A stretch of 64,000 bases of DNA from Adlercreutzia wanghongyangiae (lineage in GTDB: Bacteria > Actinomycetota > Coriobacteriia > Coriobacteriales > Eggerthellaceae): contig NZ_JAYMFF010000010.1 in the NCBI RefSeq assembly GCF_035989245.1, forward strand, positions 1 to 64,000, read 5' to 3'. Under the pieces are notes generated by a model. The model saw only the letters and a list, made by a program, of their open reading frames with translations. It was not told the DNA's origin and did not search any database. A program made the translations under genes and the position numbers. Each line of letters begins with the position of its first letter. The first letter of the stretch is position 1. Below are positions 26,627-35,123 of this stretch, piece after piece.

Positions 26627-27466
26627 CTACTTCCTTCCCTGGCGCCAATCGAGGATCTCGTAGCCCTCGGCGTTGGCCGTGCGCGTCAGCGGACGGTCGG
26701 GCGTAACCGCGCAGGGATGCGCCGCCGCGGCCAGAAGCGCGCGGTCGGAATGATGGTCGCCGTAGGCCCAGGCCAGCTCCCATCGGCCCTCGCCGAACCG
26801 CTCGTCGCAGAACTGCGAGAGCACCTGCACCTTCTGGGAGCCCTCGATGGGCAGGCCCTCCACCTTGTCGGTGTAGTTGCCCTGGAAGTCCACCTTCATG
26901 CGGGTGGCGATGGCGTACTGGATGGGGCGGCGCTGCATGGCGGCGGCTACGATAGGCTCGAATGTAGCCGACACGCACACCACCGCATGGCCCGCCTCCT
27001 CATGGGCGAGCATCGCGGCCTCGGCATCGGGCCGGAAGCGCTCGTCGATAAACCGATCGTAGAAATCGCGCAGGAACCGGTTCACCTCGGCGGCCGGCTG
27101 ACCGACGAAGGCGCGAAACACCAGGCCGCGCACCCAGCTCTCGTTCTGAGGAAGGCGGGCCTTGTAGCAAGCCCCCCACCCCATGATGCGGGCTATCACC
27201 GAGGGCTTCAGCATGCGTCGGCGCGCCAAATGACGCACGAGCAGCACCGGGGAATTGCCGCGAATGCAGGTGCCATCGAAGTCGAATGCAGCCACCTGCA
27301 CCTTGCCCGACCCATCGCGTACGGGCTGGGCCGGCAGCAGGCGCTCGGCGCCCAGGGCGGCAGGTGTCACGCGGCAGATGCCCTCGGGCAGACGGGCGGC
27401 CGCGCCGCAGCCGCATTCCTCGTCGGGCACGAGCACGGAGGGTTTCGGCACTATGGGCATGATCAC
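26627..27466 (-). CDS. HAD-superfamily (subfamily IB) phosphatase
   Basis: A 279-residue soluble hydrolase. HAD motif I is 'AAFDFDGTCIRGNS' (near 57-70) with the nucleophilic and acid aspartates. Motif II is the serine in 'VCVSATFEP', motif III the lysine in 'GSQKVQVL', and motif IV 'AYGDHHSDRALL'. The cap and order resemble SerB/CicA-like phosphatases; substrate is unknown. A Cys-containing leader precedes motif I. GTG 27466 is favoured because AAGGA is seven bases upstream; ATG 27460 is the alternative. The open frame continues far upstream into repeats, which is not coding. Confidence 0.8.
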   Translation of the reverse strand: MIMPIVPKPSVLVPDEECGCGAAARLPEGICRVTPAALGAERLLPAQPVRDGSGKVQVAAFDFDGTCIRGNSPVLLVRHLARRRMLKPSVIARIMGWGACYKARLPQNESWVRGLVFRAFVGQPAAEVNRFLRDFYDRFIDERFRPDAEAAMLAHEEAGHAVVCVSATFEPIVAAAMQRRPIQYAIATRMKVDFQGNYTDKVEGLPIEGSQKVQVLSQFCDERFGEGRWELAWAYGDHHSDRALLAAAAHPCAVTPDRPLTRTANAEGYEILDWRQGRK

Positions 27467-27703
27467 TCGACAATCCTTCGACATATCGACGGCAATGCGA
27501 ATCGGTTCGAGCCGACATAATATCTCATCGGGAACCCGTCGCGGCCGTTCGCGGGCCAACAACAGAGAACCTTTACCTTCCCGGTGCCGCATCGCCGCCG
27601 TCGCGACAGCATCGCCGCGAAGCCGCCGACAGCGGTGCCCTGGGCCAGCAGCGTCCCACGCCGTCGCCAACACGGGCAGGGGGATCGAGGAGACGAGAAC
27701 TTC

Positions 27704-27778
27704 GTAGGGGCGGCCTTCAGGCCGCCTTCCTGGGAGAAGCCCCCCACTCGGGCGGGGCGGCTGAAGCCGCCCCCTACG
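27704..27778. repeat. REP doublet (BIME-like), left copy
   Basis: Two REP palindromes face outwards: GTAGGGGCGGCCTTCAGGCC begins at 27704, and GGGCGGCTGAAGCCGCC-type ends with the CCCTACG tag at 27778. They are joined by about 25 bases. An almost identical 72-bp doublet sits at 27925-27996 in the same orientation. Confidence 0.8.
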
Positions 27779-27916
27779 GGGTGCCATCGGGTCGGAGCAC
27801 CGTCGGCAGGGCGGGGTGCCATCGGGTCGGAGCGCCGTCGGCGGGGCGGGGCGGCATCGGGTCGGAGCACCGTCGGCAGGGCGGGGCGGCATCGGGTCGG
27901 TGCACGGCGGCGGGAC
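27778..27916. repeat. Four-unit 35-bp tandem repeat
   Basis: Units begin at 27778, 27813, 27848 and 27883, with core GCCATCGGGTCGGAGCACCG. They differ at a few positions and the last is the most diverged. The array exactly spans the space between the two REP doublets. Confidence 0.85.
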
Positions 27917-27924
27917 GGGACTGC

Positions 27925-27996
27925 GTAGGGGCGGCCTTCAGGCCGCCCTGCCAGAAGAAGCCCACTCGGGCGGGGCGGCTGAAGCCGCCCCCTACG
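27925..27996. repeat. REP doublet (BIME-like), right copy
   Basis: A second copy of the doublet at 27704-27778. The outer palindromes and tags are conserved, and differences are confined to the joining segment. It ends 45 bases before the ABC gene stop. Confidence 0.8.
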
Positions 27997-28040
27997 AGGC
28001 CTGCGGATGCGCGACGCCTCCGGGCGGGGCGGCTACGCTT

Positions 28041-29942
28041 CTAGTCTTCGAAGCGATCGTTGCAGGCGGCGAACTGGGAGGCGTACAGCTCGGCATAGAA
28101 ACCGCCTGCGGCCAACAGCTCGTCGTGGGTGCCCTGCTCCACGATGTCGCCGTCGCGCAGCACCAATATAAGGTCGGCGCGGCGGATGGTGGACAGACGA
28201 TGCGCGATGACGAAGGAGGTGCGGCCCTCCATCAGGCGGTCCATGGCCTGCTGGATGCGCAGCTCGGTGCGCGTGTCCACCGAAGAGGTGGCCTCATCCA
28301 GGATGAGCATGCGGCGGTCGGCTAGAAGCGCGCGGGCGATGGTGAGCAGCTGGCGCTGGCCGGCCGAGATGTTCGTGCCGTCCTCGTTTATCTCAAAATC
28401 GTAGCCGCCGGGCAGCGTGCGGATGAAGTGATCGGCACACGCCTCGCGGGCCGCCTCCTCCACCTCGGCATCGGTGGCCAAAAGACGTCCATAGCGAATG
28501 TTCTCGCGGATAGTGCCCGAGAACAGCCAGGTGTCCTGCAGCACCATGGCGAACTGATCGCGCACCGCCGCGCGCGCCATGTCGCGAATGTCGGCGCCCC
28601 CGATGCGGATAGAGCCCGCATCCACGTCGTAGAAGCGCATGAGCAGCTTCACAAGAGTGGTCTTGCCCGCACCCGTGGGACCGACGATAGCCACCGTCTG
28701 CCCTGCGGCCGCCCGGGCCGAGAAATCACGGATGACCGGTGCATCGGGCGCATATCCGAAGCGCACGTGGTCGAATTCAACATCGCACGGCACATTCGCA
28801 GCGGCCTTGCCGGCAACGGCCTCGCCCTCCCCTTCCATCTCGGGAAGGTCGAGGAAGGCGAAAATGCGCTCGGCGGCCGCAGCCAACGACTGCAGCACAT
28901 TGGACACCTGGGCCAGCTGGGTGATGGGCTGGGTGAAGTTCTTCACATACTGGATGAACGCCTGGATGTCGCCCACAGTGATGGCGCCCGTCACAGCGAA
29001 GAAGGCCCCCGACACCGCCACGGCCACATAACCCAGATTCCCCACGAATCCCAGCACCGGCATCATGAGGCCCGAGAGGAACTGGGCCTTCCAGCCGGCA
29101 TTGTACAGGGCCTCGTTATCGCGCTCGTAGGCTTCCACCGTGGCGCCCTCGCGCCCGAAGGCGCGCACCACCGCATGCCCCGAGCAGGTTTCCTCCACCT
29201 GGCCGTTCAGCGCCCCCAGCAGACGCTGCTGGGCCACGAAGTGCTTCTGCGACAGGCGCACCACCAGGGACACCAACAGGATAGATACAGGTATCATCAC
29301 CAACGCCACCAGGGTCATCACCAGGTTGATGGACAGCATCATCACCAGTACGCCCACCACGGTGACGATCGAGGTGATCAGCTGGGTGACGCCCTGGTTC
29401 AGGCTCTGGCCCAGGGTGTCCACATCATTGGTGATACGCGAGAGGGTGTCGCCGGTGGAGTTCTTCTCGAAGTAGCCGAAGGGCACCCGCTCTATTTTAC
29501 GGGCAATGGCATCGCGCAGGCGGTAGCACGTTTGCTGGGAAATGTAGCTCATCACCCAGGACTGCACCCAGGCGCACACCGCCGAGGCAACATACAGCGC
29601 CAGCGTGGCCAGAAGGATATGCGCAATAGCGTTGAAATCGATGGAGCCGGCGCCGGCCGCCGCGGCCACCGTGCCATCGAACAGCACCGTGGTAGCCTCG
29701 GAGAGCACCTTCGGCCCCACGATGGAAAAGGCGGTGGAACCGATGGCGAAGAGGAGCACCAGCAGAAGACGCCCCTTGAACTGGCCCATGAAGCCCAGCA
29801 TGCGCCGCATGGTGGCACCGAAGTGCAGGGGCTTCTCACCGCCCATCATACGGCCGGCGGGCCCATGGCCGCCCGGCCCTCCGGGACCTCGGCGCGGGCC
29901 GGACGGGCCGCCCTTGGGAATAAAGGAGGGGTGTCCGCTCAT
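28041..29942 (-). CDS. ABC exporter half-transporter with canonical Walker B glutamate
   Basis: A 633-residue fused membrane-ATPase subunit. A Gly/Pro-rich leader is followed by six transmembrane helices (about 50-340) and a nucleotide-binding domain with Walker A GPTGAGKTTL (near 425), signature NISAGQRQ (near 533) and Walker B 'MLILDEATSSVD'. The signature is SAGQ rather than SGGQ. With the upstream subunit it should form a heterodimer having one full and one degenerate ATP site, as in TM287/288 or BmrCD. The start at ATG 29942 overlaps the upstream stop as ATGA and is preceded by AAGGGGGG. Likely an exporter of drugs or lipids; substrate unknown. Confidence 0.9.
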   Translation of the reverse strand: MSGHPSFIPKGGPSGPRRGPGGPGGHGPAGRMMGGEKPLHFGATMRRMLGFMGQFKGRLLLVLLFAIGSTAFSIVGPKVLSEATTVLFDGTVAAAAGAGSIDFNAIAHILLATLALYVASAVCAWVQSWVMSYISQQTCYRLRDAIARKIERVPFGYFEKNSTGDTLSRITNDVDTLGQSLNQGVTQLITSIVTVVGVLVMMLSINLVMTLVALVMIPVSILLVSLVVRLSQKHFVAQQRLLGALNGQVEETCSGHAVVRAFGREGATVEAYERDNEALYNAGWKAQFLSGLMMPVLGFVGNLGYVAVAVSGAFFAVTGAITVGDIQAFIQYVKNFTQPITQLAQVSNVLQSLAAAAERIFAFLDLPEMEGEGEAVAGKAAANVPCDVEFDHVRFGYAPDAPVIRDFSARAAAGQTVAIVGPTGAGKTTLVKLLMRFYDVDAGSIRIGGADIRDMARAAVRDQFAMVLQDTWLFSGTIRENIRYGRLLATDAEVEEAAREACADHFIRTLPGGYDFEINEDGTNISAGQRQLLTIARALLADRRMLILDEATSSVDTRTELRIQQAMDRLMEGRTSFVIAHRLSTIRRADLILVLRDGDIVEQGTHDELLAAGGFYAELYASQFAACNDRFED

Positions 29943-31981
29943 CGCGCGCCCCCCTTCCCGCACGGGTCGGAAGCAGTCGCAGGCAGAGCGCCCAGTCCCA
30001 GCTCGTCCTCCGTCAGCTGCGAGAGAGCGATCTCGCGGTAGGCCGGGCACGTGACCAGAAGCTCGTCGTGGGTGCCCACGCCGGCCACGCGGCCCTCGTC
30101 GAGCACCACGATGCGATCGGCCGCAAGCACTGTGGAGATGCGCTGGGCCACGATGATCTGGGTGGATCCGGCCGCGTAGGCGGCAAGGGCCGCCCGCACC
30201 CGGGCATCGGTGGTGTAGTCGAGGGCCGAGAACGAGTCGTCGAACAGGTAGGCCCGCGCGCGGCGCACGAGAGCCCGCGCCATGGCCAGGCGCTGGCGCT
30301 GGCCGCCCGACACGTTGGAACCACCCTGAGCGATGGGGGCGGCCAGGCCCTCGTCGCGTTCCTCCACGAAGGCCAGGGCCTCGGCCGCCGCCAGCGCCGC
30401 GCGGATGTCGTCGTCGGTGGCCGCCTCATCGCCGTAGGCAATGTTGCTGGCCACAGTGCCCGCAAACAGGAATGCCTTCTGCGGCACGTAGCCCAGCTGG
30501 GCGCGCAGGTCGGCCTGGCGCCAGGCGCGCACGTCCACGCCATCCACCAGCACCGCGCCCCCGCACACGTCGTAGAAGCGCTCAATGAGCTTCACCACGG
30601 TGGACTTGCCCGATCCCGTAGAGCCCACGATGGCCACCACCTGGCCCGGCTCGGCCGTAAACGACACATCGTGCAGCACGTCGGCGGTGTCGTCCTCATA
30701 GCGGAACGACACGTGCCGAAACTCGATGCGCGCCCCTTCCGCAACCGCATCGAGGCCATACGGCGGCTTGGAAGCAGCCGGCGCAGTCTCCCCTTTCCGC
30801 GATCCTTCAGGCACCCCCTCGCGCGCAGATTCCGCAGCGAACGGAACAGCCCGGTGGGCTGTTCCGCCGAGCGAGGACTTGCCTGAGCACGTGGGGGTGC
30901 CTGAAGGATCGCCCAGGGAATCTGCGCGCGAGGGGGCATCCGGGGAATCGCCGCAACCGCCTTCAGGGTCGCGCACGGAGGACTCGCAATTCAGCACCTC
31001 CAACACGCGCTGGGCGGCCACGTCGGCGCGCGGCAGCATGATGGAGATCATGCCCATCATGAGGCACCCCATGATGATGACCATGGCGTAGGTGATGAAC
31101 GCGATGAGGTCGCCCGTCTGCAGGCTGCCCGCGGCCACCGCGCCGGAGCCGAACCACACGATAGCCACCGAGGTGAGGTTCATCACCAGCATCATGGTGG
31201 GCATCATGAACGCCATGGCGCGGTTGGTGAACAGCTGGGTGCGCATGAGGCGGCGCGAGGCGCCGTCGAAGCGCTCCTCCTCGTAGGCGTCGCGGTTGAA
31301 GGCGCGCACCACGGCAAGGCCCGTGAGCATCTCGCGCGCCACCAGGTTCACACGGTCGATGAGCTTCTGCATGATCTTGAAGCGCGGCAGGGTGAAGCGG
31401 AACAGCACCGCGATGACCGCGAACACCAGCGCCACGGCCACCACCACAATCCAACCCAGCTGGGGGTTCGTAACCATCACCATGACCACGCCGCCGATGG
31501 CGAGAATGGGCGCGTACAGCACCATGCGCAGCATCATGGTGCACACGTTCTGGATGAGCACCACGTCGTTGGTGCCTCGGGTGATGAGCGAGGCGGCCGA
31601 GAAACGGTTGATCTCGGCGTCGGAGAAGGCCACGATGCGGGAGAACAGCCGACTGCGCAGATCGCGCCCGATGGCCGCGCCGGTGCGCGAGGCCACGAAG
31701 CTCACGGCCACATCCAGCACCATGGCGCAGGCCGCCACCACCAGCATCACCACACCGATGCGCACCAGATAGGATACTTGCATGGGGAACAGATCGACGC
31801 CGGCGGCGCGGTAGCCCTCCAGGGCCTGCACGTCCTCCACACCCGACTGGGCGATGCCCACGTCCACGATCTGCGAGGTGAACACCGGCAAGGCCAGATC
31901 GCACACGGCCTTCAACGCCAGCAGCAGCATGACGAGGGCCACCGCGCCCTTGTGCTGCCCCAGAAAGCGGATCACGCCCAC
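29939..31981 (-). CDS. ABC exporter half-transporter with degenerate catalytic site
   Basis: A 680-residue partner of the downstream ABC subunit: six transmembrane helices (about 10-310), then a nucleotide-binding domain with Walker A GSTGSGKST (near 453), signature NVSGGQRQ and Walker B 'YLFDDSFSALD'. The catalytic glutamate is replaced by aspartate, marking the degenerate site that faces the partner's SAGQ signature. Between the domains (about residues 340-415) lies a repeat-derived, low-complexity insertion. GTG 31981 is preferred, with a G-rich site six bases upstream; the longer frame to 32206 overlaps azlD and looks unreal. Confidence 0.88.
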   Translation of the reverse strand: MGVIRFLGQHKGAVALVMLLLALKAVCDLALPVFTSQIVDVGIAQSGVEDVQALEGYRAAGVDLFPMQVSYLVRIGVVMLVVAACAMVLDVAVSFVASRTGAAIGRDLRSRLFSRIVAFSDAEINRFSAASLITRGTNDVVLIQNVCTMMLRMVLYAPILAIGGVVMVMVTNPQLGWIVVVAVALVFAVIAVLFRFTLPRFKIMQKLIDRVNLVAREMLTGLAVVRAFNRDAYEEERFDGASRRLMRTQLFTNRAMAFMMPTMMLVMNLTSVAIVWFGSGAVAAGSLQTGDLIAFITYAMVIIMGCLMMGMISIMLPRADVAAQRVLEVLNCESSVRDPEGGCGDSPDAPSRADSLGDPSGTPTCSGKSSLGGTAHRAVPFAAESAREGVPEGSRKGETAPAASKPPYGLDAVAEGARIEFRHVSFRYEDDTADVLHDVSFTAEPGQVVAIVGSTGSGKSTVVKLIERFYDVCGGAVLVDGVDVRAWRQADLRAQLGYVPQKAFLFAGTVASNIAYGDEAATDDDIRAALAAAEALAFVEERDEGLAAPIAQGGSNVSGGQRQRLAMARALVRRARAYLFDDSFSALDYTTDARVRAALAAYAAGSTQIIVAQRISTVLAADRIVVLDEGRVAGVGTHDELLVTCPAYREIALSQLTEDELGLGALPATASDPCGKGGAR
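30799..30936. repeat. Structured repeat inserted in the coding sequence of the ABC linker
   Basis: Two perfect 20-bp inverted pairs (30799-30818 with 30893-30912, and 30814-30833 with 30917-30936) surround an 11-bp hairpin (30842-30852 with 30856-30866). The right-hand arms are in the order that gives a pseudoknot-like pairing rather than a simple nest. The element is in frame and adds about 46 residues between membrane and ATPase domains. Confidence 0.75.
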
Positions 31982-32066
31982 GGCGCACCCCCGTTCATGC
32001 CCACGATGCCAAGGCGGCCGGGGCAAGCGGCGTGTTCGATGCGCACGAGGCCCTTCATCGTCCCGC

Positions 32067-32396
32067 CTACACCGCGAAGAACGCGAGCGCCGCGTACACG
32101 CCCACGCCGGCCACGGCCGTCCACAGAAGCGACTTGCTCTTCGCGGCCACGATGGCCGCGGCCACGGCGGCCACGAGCGGAATGGCGGCCGGCCAGATGC
32201 CAGCATCGAACATGCCGGGGTTTAGAAGGTCGTTGGCCACGAGTGCCGCGAAGGCCGCGGGCGGGATGAATCCCAAGGCCCGCTCAAGGTTCTCGGGCAG
32301 CGCACGCCCCTTCAGCAGGAACAGCGGGATGATGCGGCAGGCCCACATGGCCAGCACGCAGCCCGCAAGCACGATCCAGAACTCGGTCCAGCTCAT
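32067..32396 (-). CDS. azlD: AzlD-family branched-chain amino acid export subunit
   Basis: A 109-residue protein with three or four helices; 'CRIIPLFLLKGR' and 'FIPPAAFAALVANDLLNP' are typical of AzlD. It works with AzlC to export branched-chain amino acids or analogues. ATG 32396 overlaps the azlC stop by four bases. It ends about 85 bases before the ABC operon start. Confidence 0.9.
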   Translation of the reverse strand: MSWTEFWIVLAGCVLAMWACRIIPLFLLKGRALPENLERALGFIPPAAFAALVANDLLNPGMFDAGIWPAAIPLVAAVAAAIVAAKSKSLLWTAVAGVGVYAALAFFAV

Positions 32397-33286
32397 CGGG
32401 CATCACCGCCTCGGGGAAGATCCCTCGGCTCCGCGCCTTCGGCGCTGTGCCCAGGATGGCACAAGGGGTGGTCGCCTTCGGCGCCCCGCTCGGGATGGCG
32501 CGAGGAAACGTCGCAATCGCTGGTCGCATTCCCCGCAGGAACGCCGCAATCCCCTGCCGCGCTCCCCGTAGGGGCGGCCTTTAGGCCGCCCGCGGCTTCG
32601 GCGCCCTTCCCCAGCGTGAGGGAGAAAGCCATGGCGCACACCACGCCGGCCACCGCGCCGATGAGGATGGCGGGGCCGGAAAGCCCGCATGCCTTGCACA
32701 CGTACACGCCGAGCGCCGCCACGGCCATGGCCACGATGTTGGCCGAGGTGAATTTCTGAGTAACCAACAGGCAGATGAAGATGGCCGTCATGGCGAAGGC
32801 CGCGATGTTCACGGGAATGGCCACCGCCGCGCCCACGACGCAGCCGATCACGTTCGAAATGGTCCATGAGCTCTGCGAGAACACGTTTACCATCAGCGCG
32901 CGGTCCACCGACCAGTTGCCCTCGGCGAAACGCTGCGTGTTCACCCCGTAGGACTCATCGGTCACCGTGGCGGCGAACAGCGCTGCCAGCCAACGCGGAG
33001 CATGCTCGCAGGTGGGAGCGAACGAGGCGGCGTACAGCATCTGCCGCGTGTTCACCAGCGAAACGCTGGCCGCAATGGAGGGAATAGACGAGCCGGCCAG
33101 GAACATGTTGCAGATCATGAACTGGCCCGCGCCGGAGTACAGAAGAGCGCACAGCAGAAACACCTGCAAAGGGTTCAGCCCAATGGTGTTCGACAGAATG
33201 CCGCAGGGCAGCCCGATGGCCACGTAGCCCAGCATAATGGGGGCCGCCGCCGAGAACGCCGACAATATGTGCTCGCGAGAAAACAT
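32393..33286 (-). CDS. azlC: AzlC-family branched-chain amino acid exporter
   Basis: A 297-residue permease. The family core (residues 1 to about 230) has the expected 'IMLGYVAIGLPCGILS', 'YSGAGQF' and 'LVNTRQMLYAASFAP'. The last 65 or so residues are not membrane-like and are encoded by repeats: 'GGLKAAPT' comes from a REP palindrome and 'HPERGAEGD ... SAEGAEPRDL' from a second GC-rich palindrome type. The repeats have evidently moved the stop codon downstream, yet the overlap with azlD is preserved. A TATAAT box lies only eight bases before ATG 33286. Confidence 0.9.
   Translation of the reverse strand: MFSREHILSAFSAAAPIMLGYVAIGLPCGILSNTIGLNPLQVFLLCALLYSGAGQFMICNMFLAGSSIPSIAASVSLVNTRQMLYAASFAPTCEHAPRWLAALFAATVTDESYGVNTQRFAEGNWSVDRALMVNVFSQSSWTISNVIGCVVGAAVAIPVNIAAFAMTAIFICLLVTQKFTSANIVAMAVAALGVYVCKACGLSGPAILIGAVAGVVCAMAFSLTLGKGAEAAGGLKAAPTGSAAGDCGVPAGNATSDCDVSSRHPERGAEGDHPLCHPGHSAEGAEPRDLPRGGDAR
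32567..32590 (-). repeat. REP-like palindrome inside the azlC 3' end
   Basis: The tag CGTAGGGG followed by CGGCCTTTAGGCCGCC, one mismatch from the copies at 27704 and 27925. It is translated as part of the AzlC tail ('GGLKAAPT'). Confidence 0.75.
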
Positions 33287-33294
33287 AGCACCCC

Positions 33295-33300
33295 ATTATA
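33295..33300 (-). promoter_or_regulatory. Perfect TATAAT box immediately upstream of azlC
   Basis: TATAAT on the minus strand ends eight bases before ATG 33286, with no good -35 at 17 bases (the hexamer there is GGTGCG). If used, transcription would begin at or next to the start codon, giving a leaderless azlC mRNA. Confidence 0.35.
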
Positions 33301-33357
33301 GCCATCCGCCCCGCCCCGCGCACCACCCGTTTGCGCAACCGCACAAAAGAACACCCC

Positions 33358-34452
33358 TTAAAAATCTTCTTCAGGAATGTACGTGAGTTGCTGCACACCA
33401 ATCACACCAAGCGCTGCGAGTTGGAAGAGAGCCCGGGTCAATTCCCTTCGCACGGTCTCGGAGGCCCAATGAGGCTTCCAGGCAATCACATAATCGATAA
33501 TCTGTTCCTCGGAAATAAGCCCACCTGCTTTTTTCAGTTGATCATGAGCGAAGATCAACGTCGATGCAATTTCCGCTTCGCGCGTATCTCGAATACGGCT
33601 AAACAGGTCGACAGTGACCCGAACGGCTTCAAGTTCAGCGGCCGTAAAACGACCAGGATCGAATACGAAGCCATCAGAGGGGCTCAACCGGATCATGTGT
33701 CCCAGAGTCGTTTCCGTAATATAGTTGCAATTCGCCATTGCGGAGAGCGCATCTTTGGCTTGCACGGAAAAAGGTCCGTAATCCCCTTTTCCAAACACGA
33801 AGCCCGTCGCAACGCCCGACCGCGTAAGGATATAACAAATTTTTTGATAGGCCGTCCGACCCACGGAAAGCGACAGGCTATCCGAATCGAGTTCTTGGAT
33901 AACCGCAAGGACAAGATCCCATTTGCGGTTATAGCGCCCGGAGTATCTGCCCACCTCGGAATAAGGAGCACATGCTTGGGCAAGAAATGAGGTGTTCAGC
34001 TGCCCTCGCGGGGTTCCATATGGGGCGTATATCGATATATCAAGGGGAATATCCTTAAGTTTACGGTACATGAGCGGTCCCACATCTTCCCATCTGAGAC
34101 CGCCGTTTCCGCATCCCAAGGGAGGAAATGCCACCGAATCCACTCCCAAGGAATCCCAGTTATCTGCGAACCAGTCTAGCCCACGCTCAACATAACTCAA
34201 ACGAGAAGGCGAACGCCAATGGTCCTTCGTGGGAAAATTAATGACAGCTGGCCCTATAAGCCCCGAGAAGATATAGGGTTCGCCCGGCTTCACCATACCG
34301 TGACTGCAACGGAAGCGATAATCCCTGTAGTTTTCGGGAAAACGGCGTTTGAAGATCGAGGCAATGCCTTTGCCCATGACTCCGACGCAATTCACCGTAT
34401 TGACAAGCGCTGATGCGTTGCTTTCAAACATATCGCCGATGAGAACCCGCAT
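33358..34452 (-). CDS. darG: DarG-type macro-domain antitoxin (DNA ADP-ribosylglycohydrolase)
   Basis: A 364-residue antitoxin in two parts. The macrodomain (about 1-155) shows 'NTVNCVGVMGKGIA', the 'NFPTKDHWR' lysine (Lys76) corresponding to the catalytic lysine of DarG, and 'PPLGCGNGGLRWEDV'. It removes ADP-ribose from thymidine in DNA. The C-terminal half (about 160-364) has no recognised fold here and corresponds to the DarT-binding part of DarG proteins. It begins eight bases after the toxin stop, with AGGAGC six bases before ATG 34452. Base composition is clearly more AT-rich than the neighbours, suggesting horizontal acquisition. Confidence 0.9.
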   Translation of the reverse strand: MRVLIGDMFESNASALVNTVNCVGVMGKGIASIFKRRFPENYRDYRFRCSHGMVKPGEPYIFSGLIGPAVINFPTKDHWRSPSRLSYVERGLDWFADNWDSLGVDSVAFPPLGCGNGGLRWEDVGPLMYRKLKDIPLDISIYAPYGTPRGQLNTSFLAQACAPYSEVGRYSGRYNRKWDLVLAVIQELDSDSLSLSVGRTAYQKICYILTRSGVATGFVFGKGDYGPFSVQAKDALSAMANCNYITETTLGHMIRLSPSDGFVFDPGRFTAAELEAVRVTVDLFSRIRDTREAEIASTLIFAHDQLKKAGGLISEEQIIDYVIAWKPHWASETVRRELTRALFQLAALGVIGVQQLTYIPEEDF

Positions 34453-34460
34453 TGCAGCTC

Positions 34461-35087
34461 CTATTCAAAGAAAAGATCGGGGTCGATTTTAACGCAAAAA
34501 CCCGAGCCAGCGCCGATCTTGCCGCTGAGCTGCTCCGCGGAAGCCTCACAAAGCACACAGGCGTCAACAATAAGATTCGGAGGAACGCAGTCTAAAACAA
34601 GCACCTCGGCACATTTCTTTGACCTTTTTTCATAGAAGACAGGAGCGCGCGGATCCGTCCAATCACGCGCGAATACAGAAGCGAAATCTAGAGCATCCAA
34701 TGCCGCCATGGGAGAAAAGAAACGCGCATAATCCGAAGCAGCGTTCCTGTCCGCCACAACCGTGCTGGCAATATCAAGCACATCGCACGATACCGAGAGC
34801 ACACACAGGGAAGACCGTTCGGACCTCCTCCGATACATCATGGGATTACGTGCGTCAAAATAGAGGTTCGCATACTGATGAAGCTGCGTTCGCCCCACCA
34901 CGACTTCCTTCTTGGATCGCTTTCGCTGCACATCTCCGAGCGATATATCGATATGAGCCAATTGCGAAGCCCCGTGATGACTCAGAATTCCATATTGCAT
35001 AATGGAAGGAGTATTGGCAATAGGAGTTATATATTGAAGTTTTCTGTCTCCTATTCTTTCGGCGTAAGCACGAGCTACGGCCCCCAT
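34461..35087 (-). CDS. darT: DarT-type DNA ADP-ribosyltransferase toxin
   Basis: A 208-residue toxin that attaches ADP-ribose to thymidine in single-stranded DNA and blocks replication. It has the DUF4433/DarT signatures 'LQYITPIANTPSIMQYGIL', 'LYFDARNPMMY' (75-85) and a late catalytic glutamate in 'KKCAEVLVLD' (Glu151). Start ATG 35087 is chosen over the GTG at 35117: GGAGG lies just upstream, and 35117 falls at the predicted transcription start. Toxin first and antitoxin second is the standard darTG order. Such systems act in phage defence or plasmid/island maintenance. Confidence 0.88.
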   Translation of the reverse strand: MGAVARAYAERIGDRKLQYITPIANTPSIMQYGILSHHGASQLAHIDISLGDVQRKRSKKEVVVGRTQLHQYANLYFDARNPMMYRRRSERSSLCVLSVSCDVLDIASTVVADRNAASDYARFFSPMAALDALDFASVFARDWTDPRAPVFYEKRSKKCAEVLVLDCVPPNLIVDACVLCEASAEQLSGKIGAGSGFCVKIDPDLFFE

Positions 35088-35123
35088 CGTTCCTCCCTCC
35101 TCGATCAACAAGATCACTTCAGC

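Larger units (their letters stand above)
27467..28040. other. 574-bp repeat-filled intergenic island
   Basis: No gene is supported here. The left 240 bases show no recognised feature beyond the ribosome-binding site of the HAD gene. From 27704 to 27996 it is two REP doublets flanking four 35-bp tandem units. A fragment of the same GC-rich motif continues to the stop of the ABC gene at 28041. Confidence 0.7.

Noticed and set aside
27460..27892. Upstream extension of the HAD gene frame through the repeat island
   Set aside because: The extra residues are translated tandem repeats, and the GTG at 27466 has a good ribosome-binding site.
27778..27916. Possible CRISPR array (35-bp repeats)
   Set aside because: Contiguous tandem copies without spacers, bracketed by REP doublets.
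35088..35117. GTG 35117 as start of darT
   Set aside because: It coincides with the predicted transcription start and would lack a leader. ATG 35087 has a strong ribosome-binding site and fits the family N-terminus.
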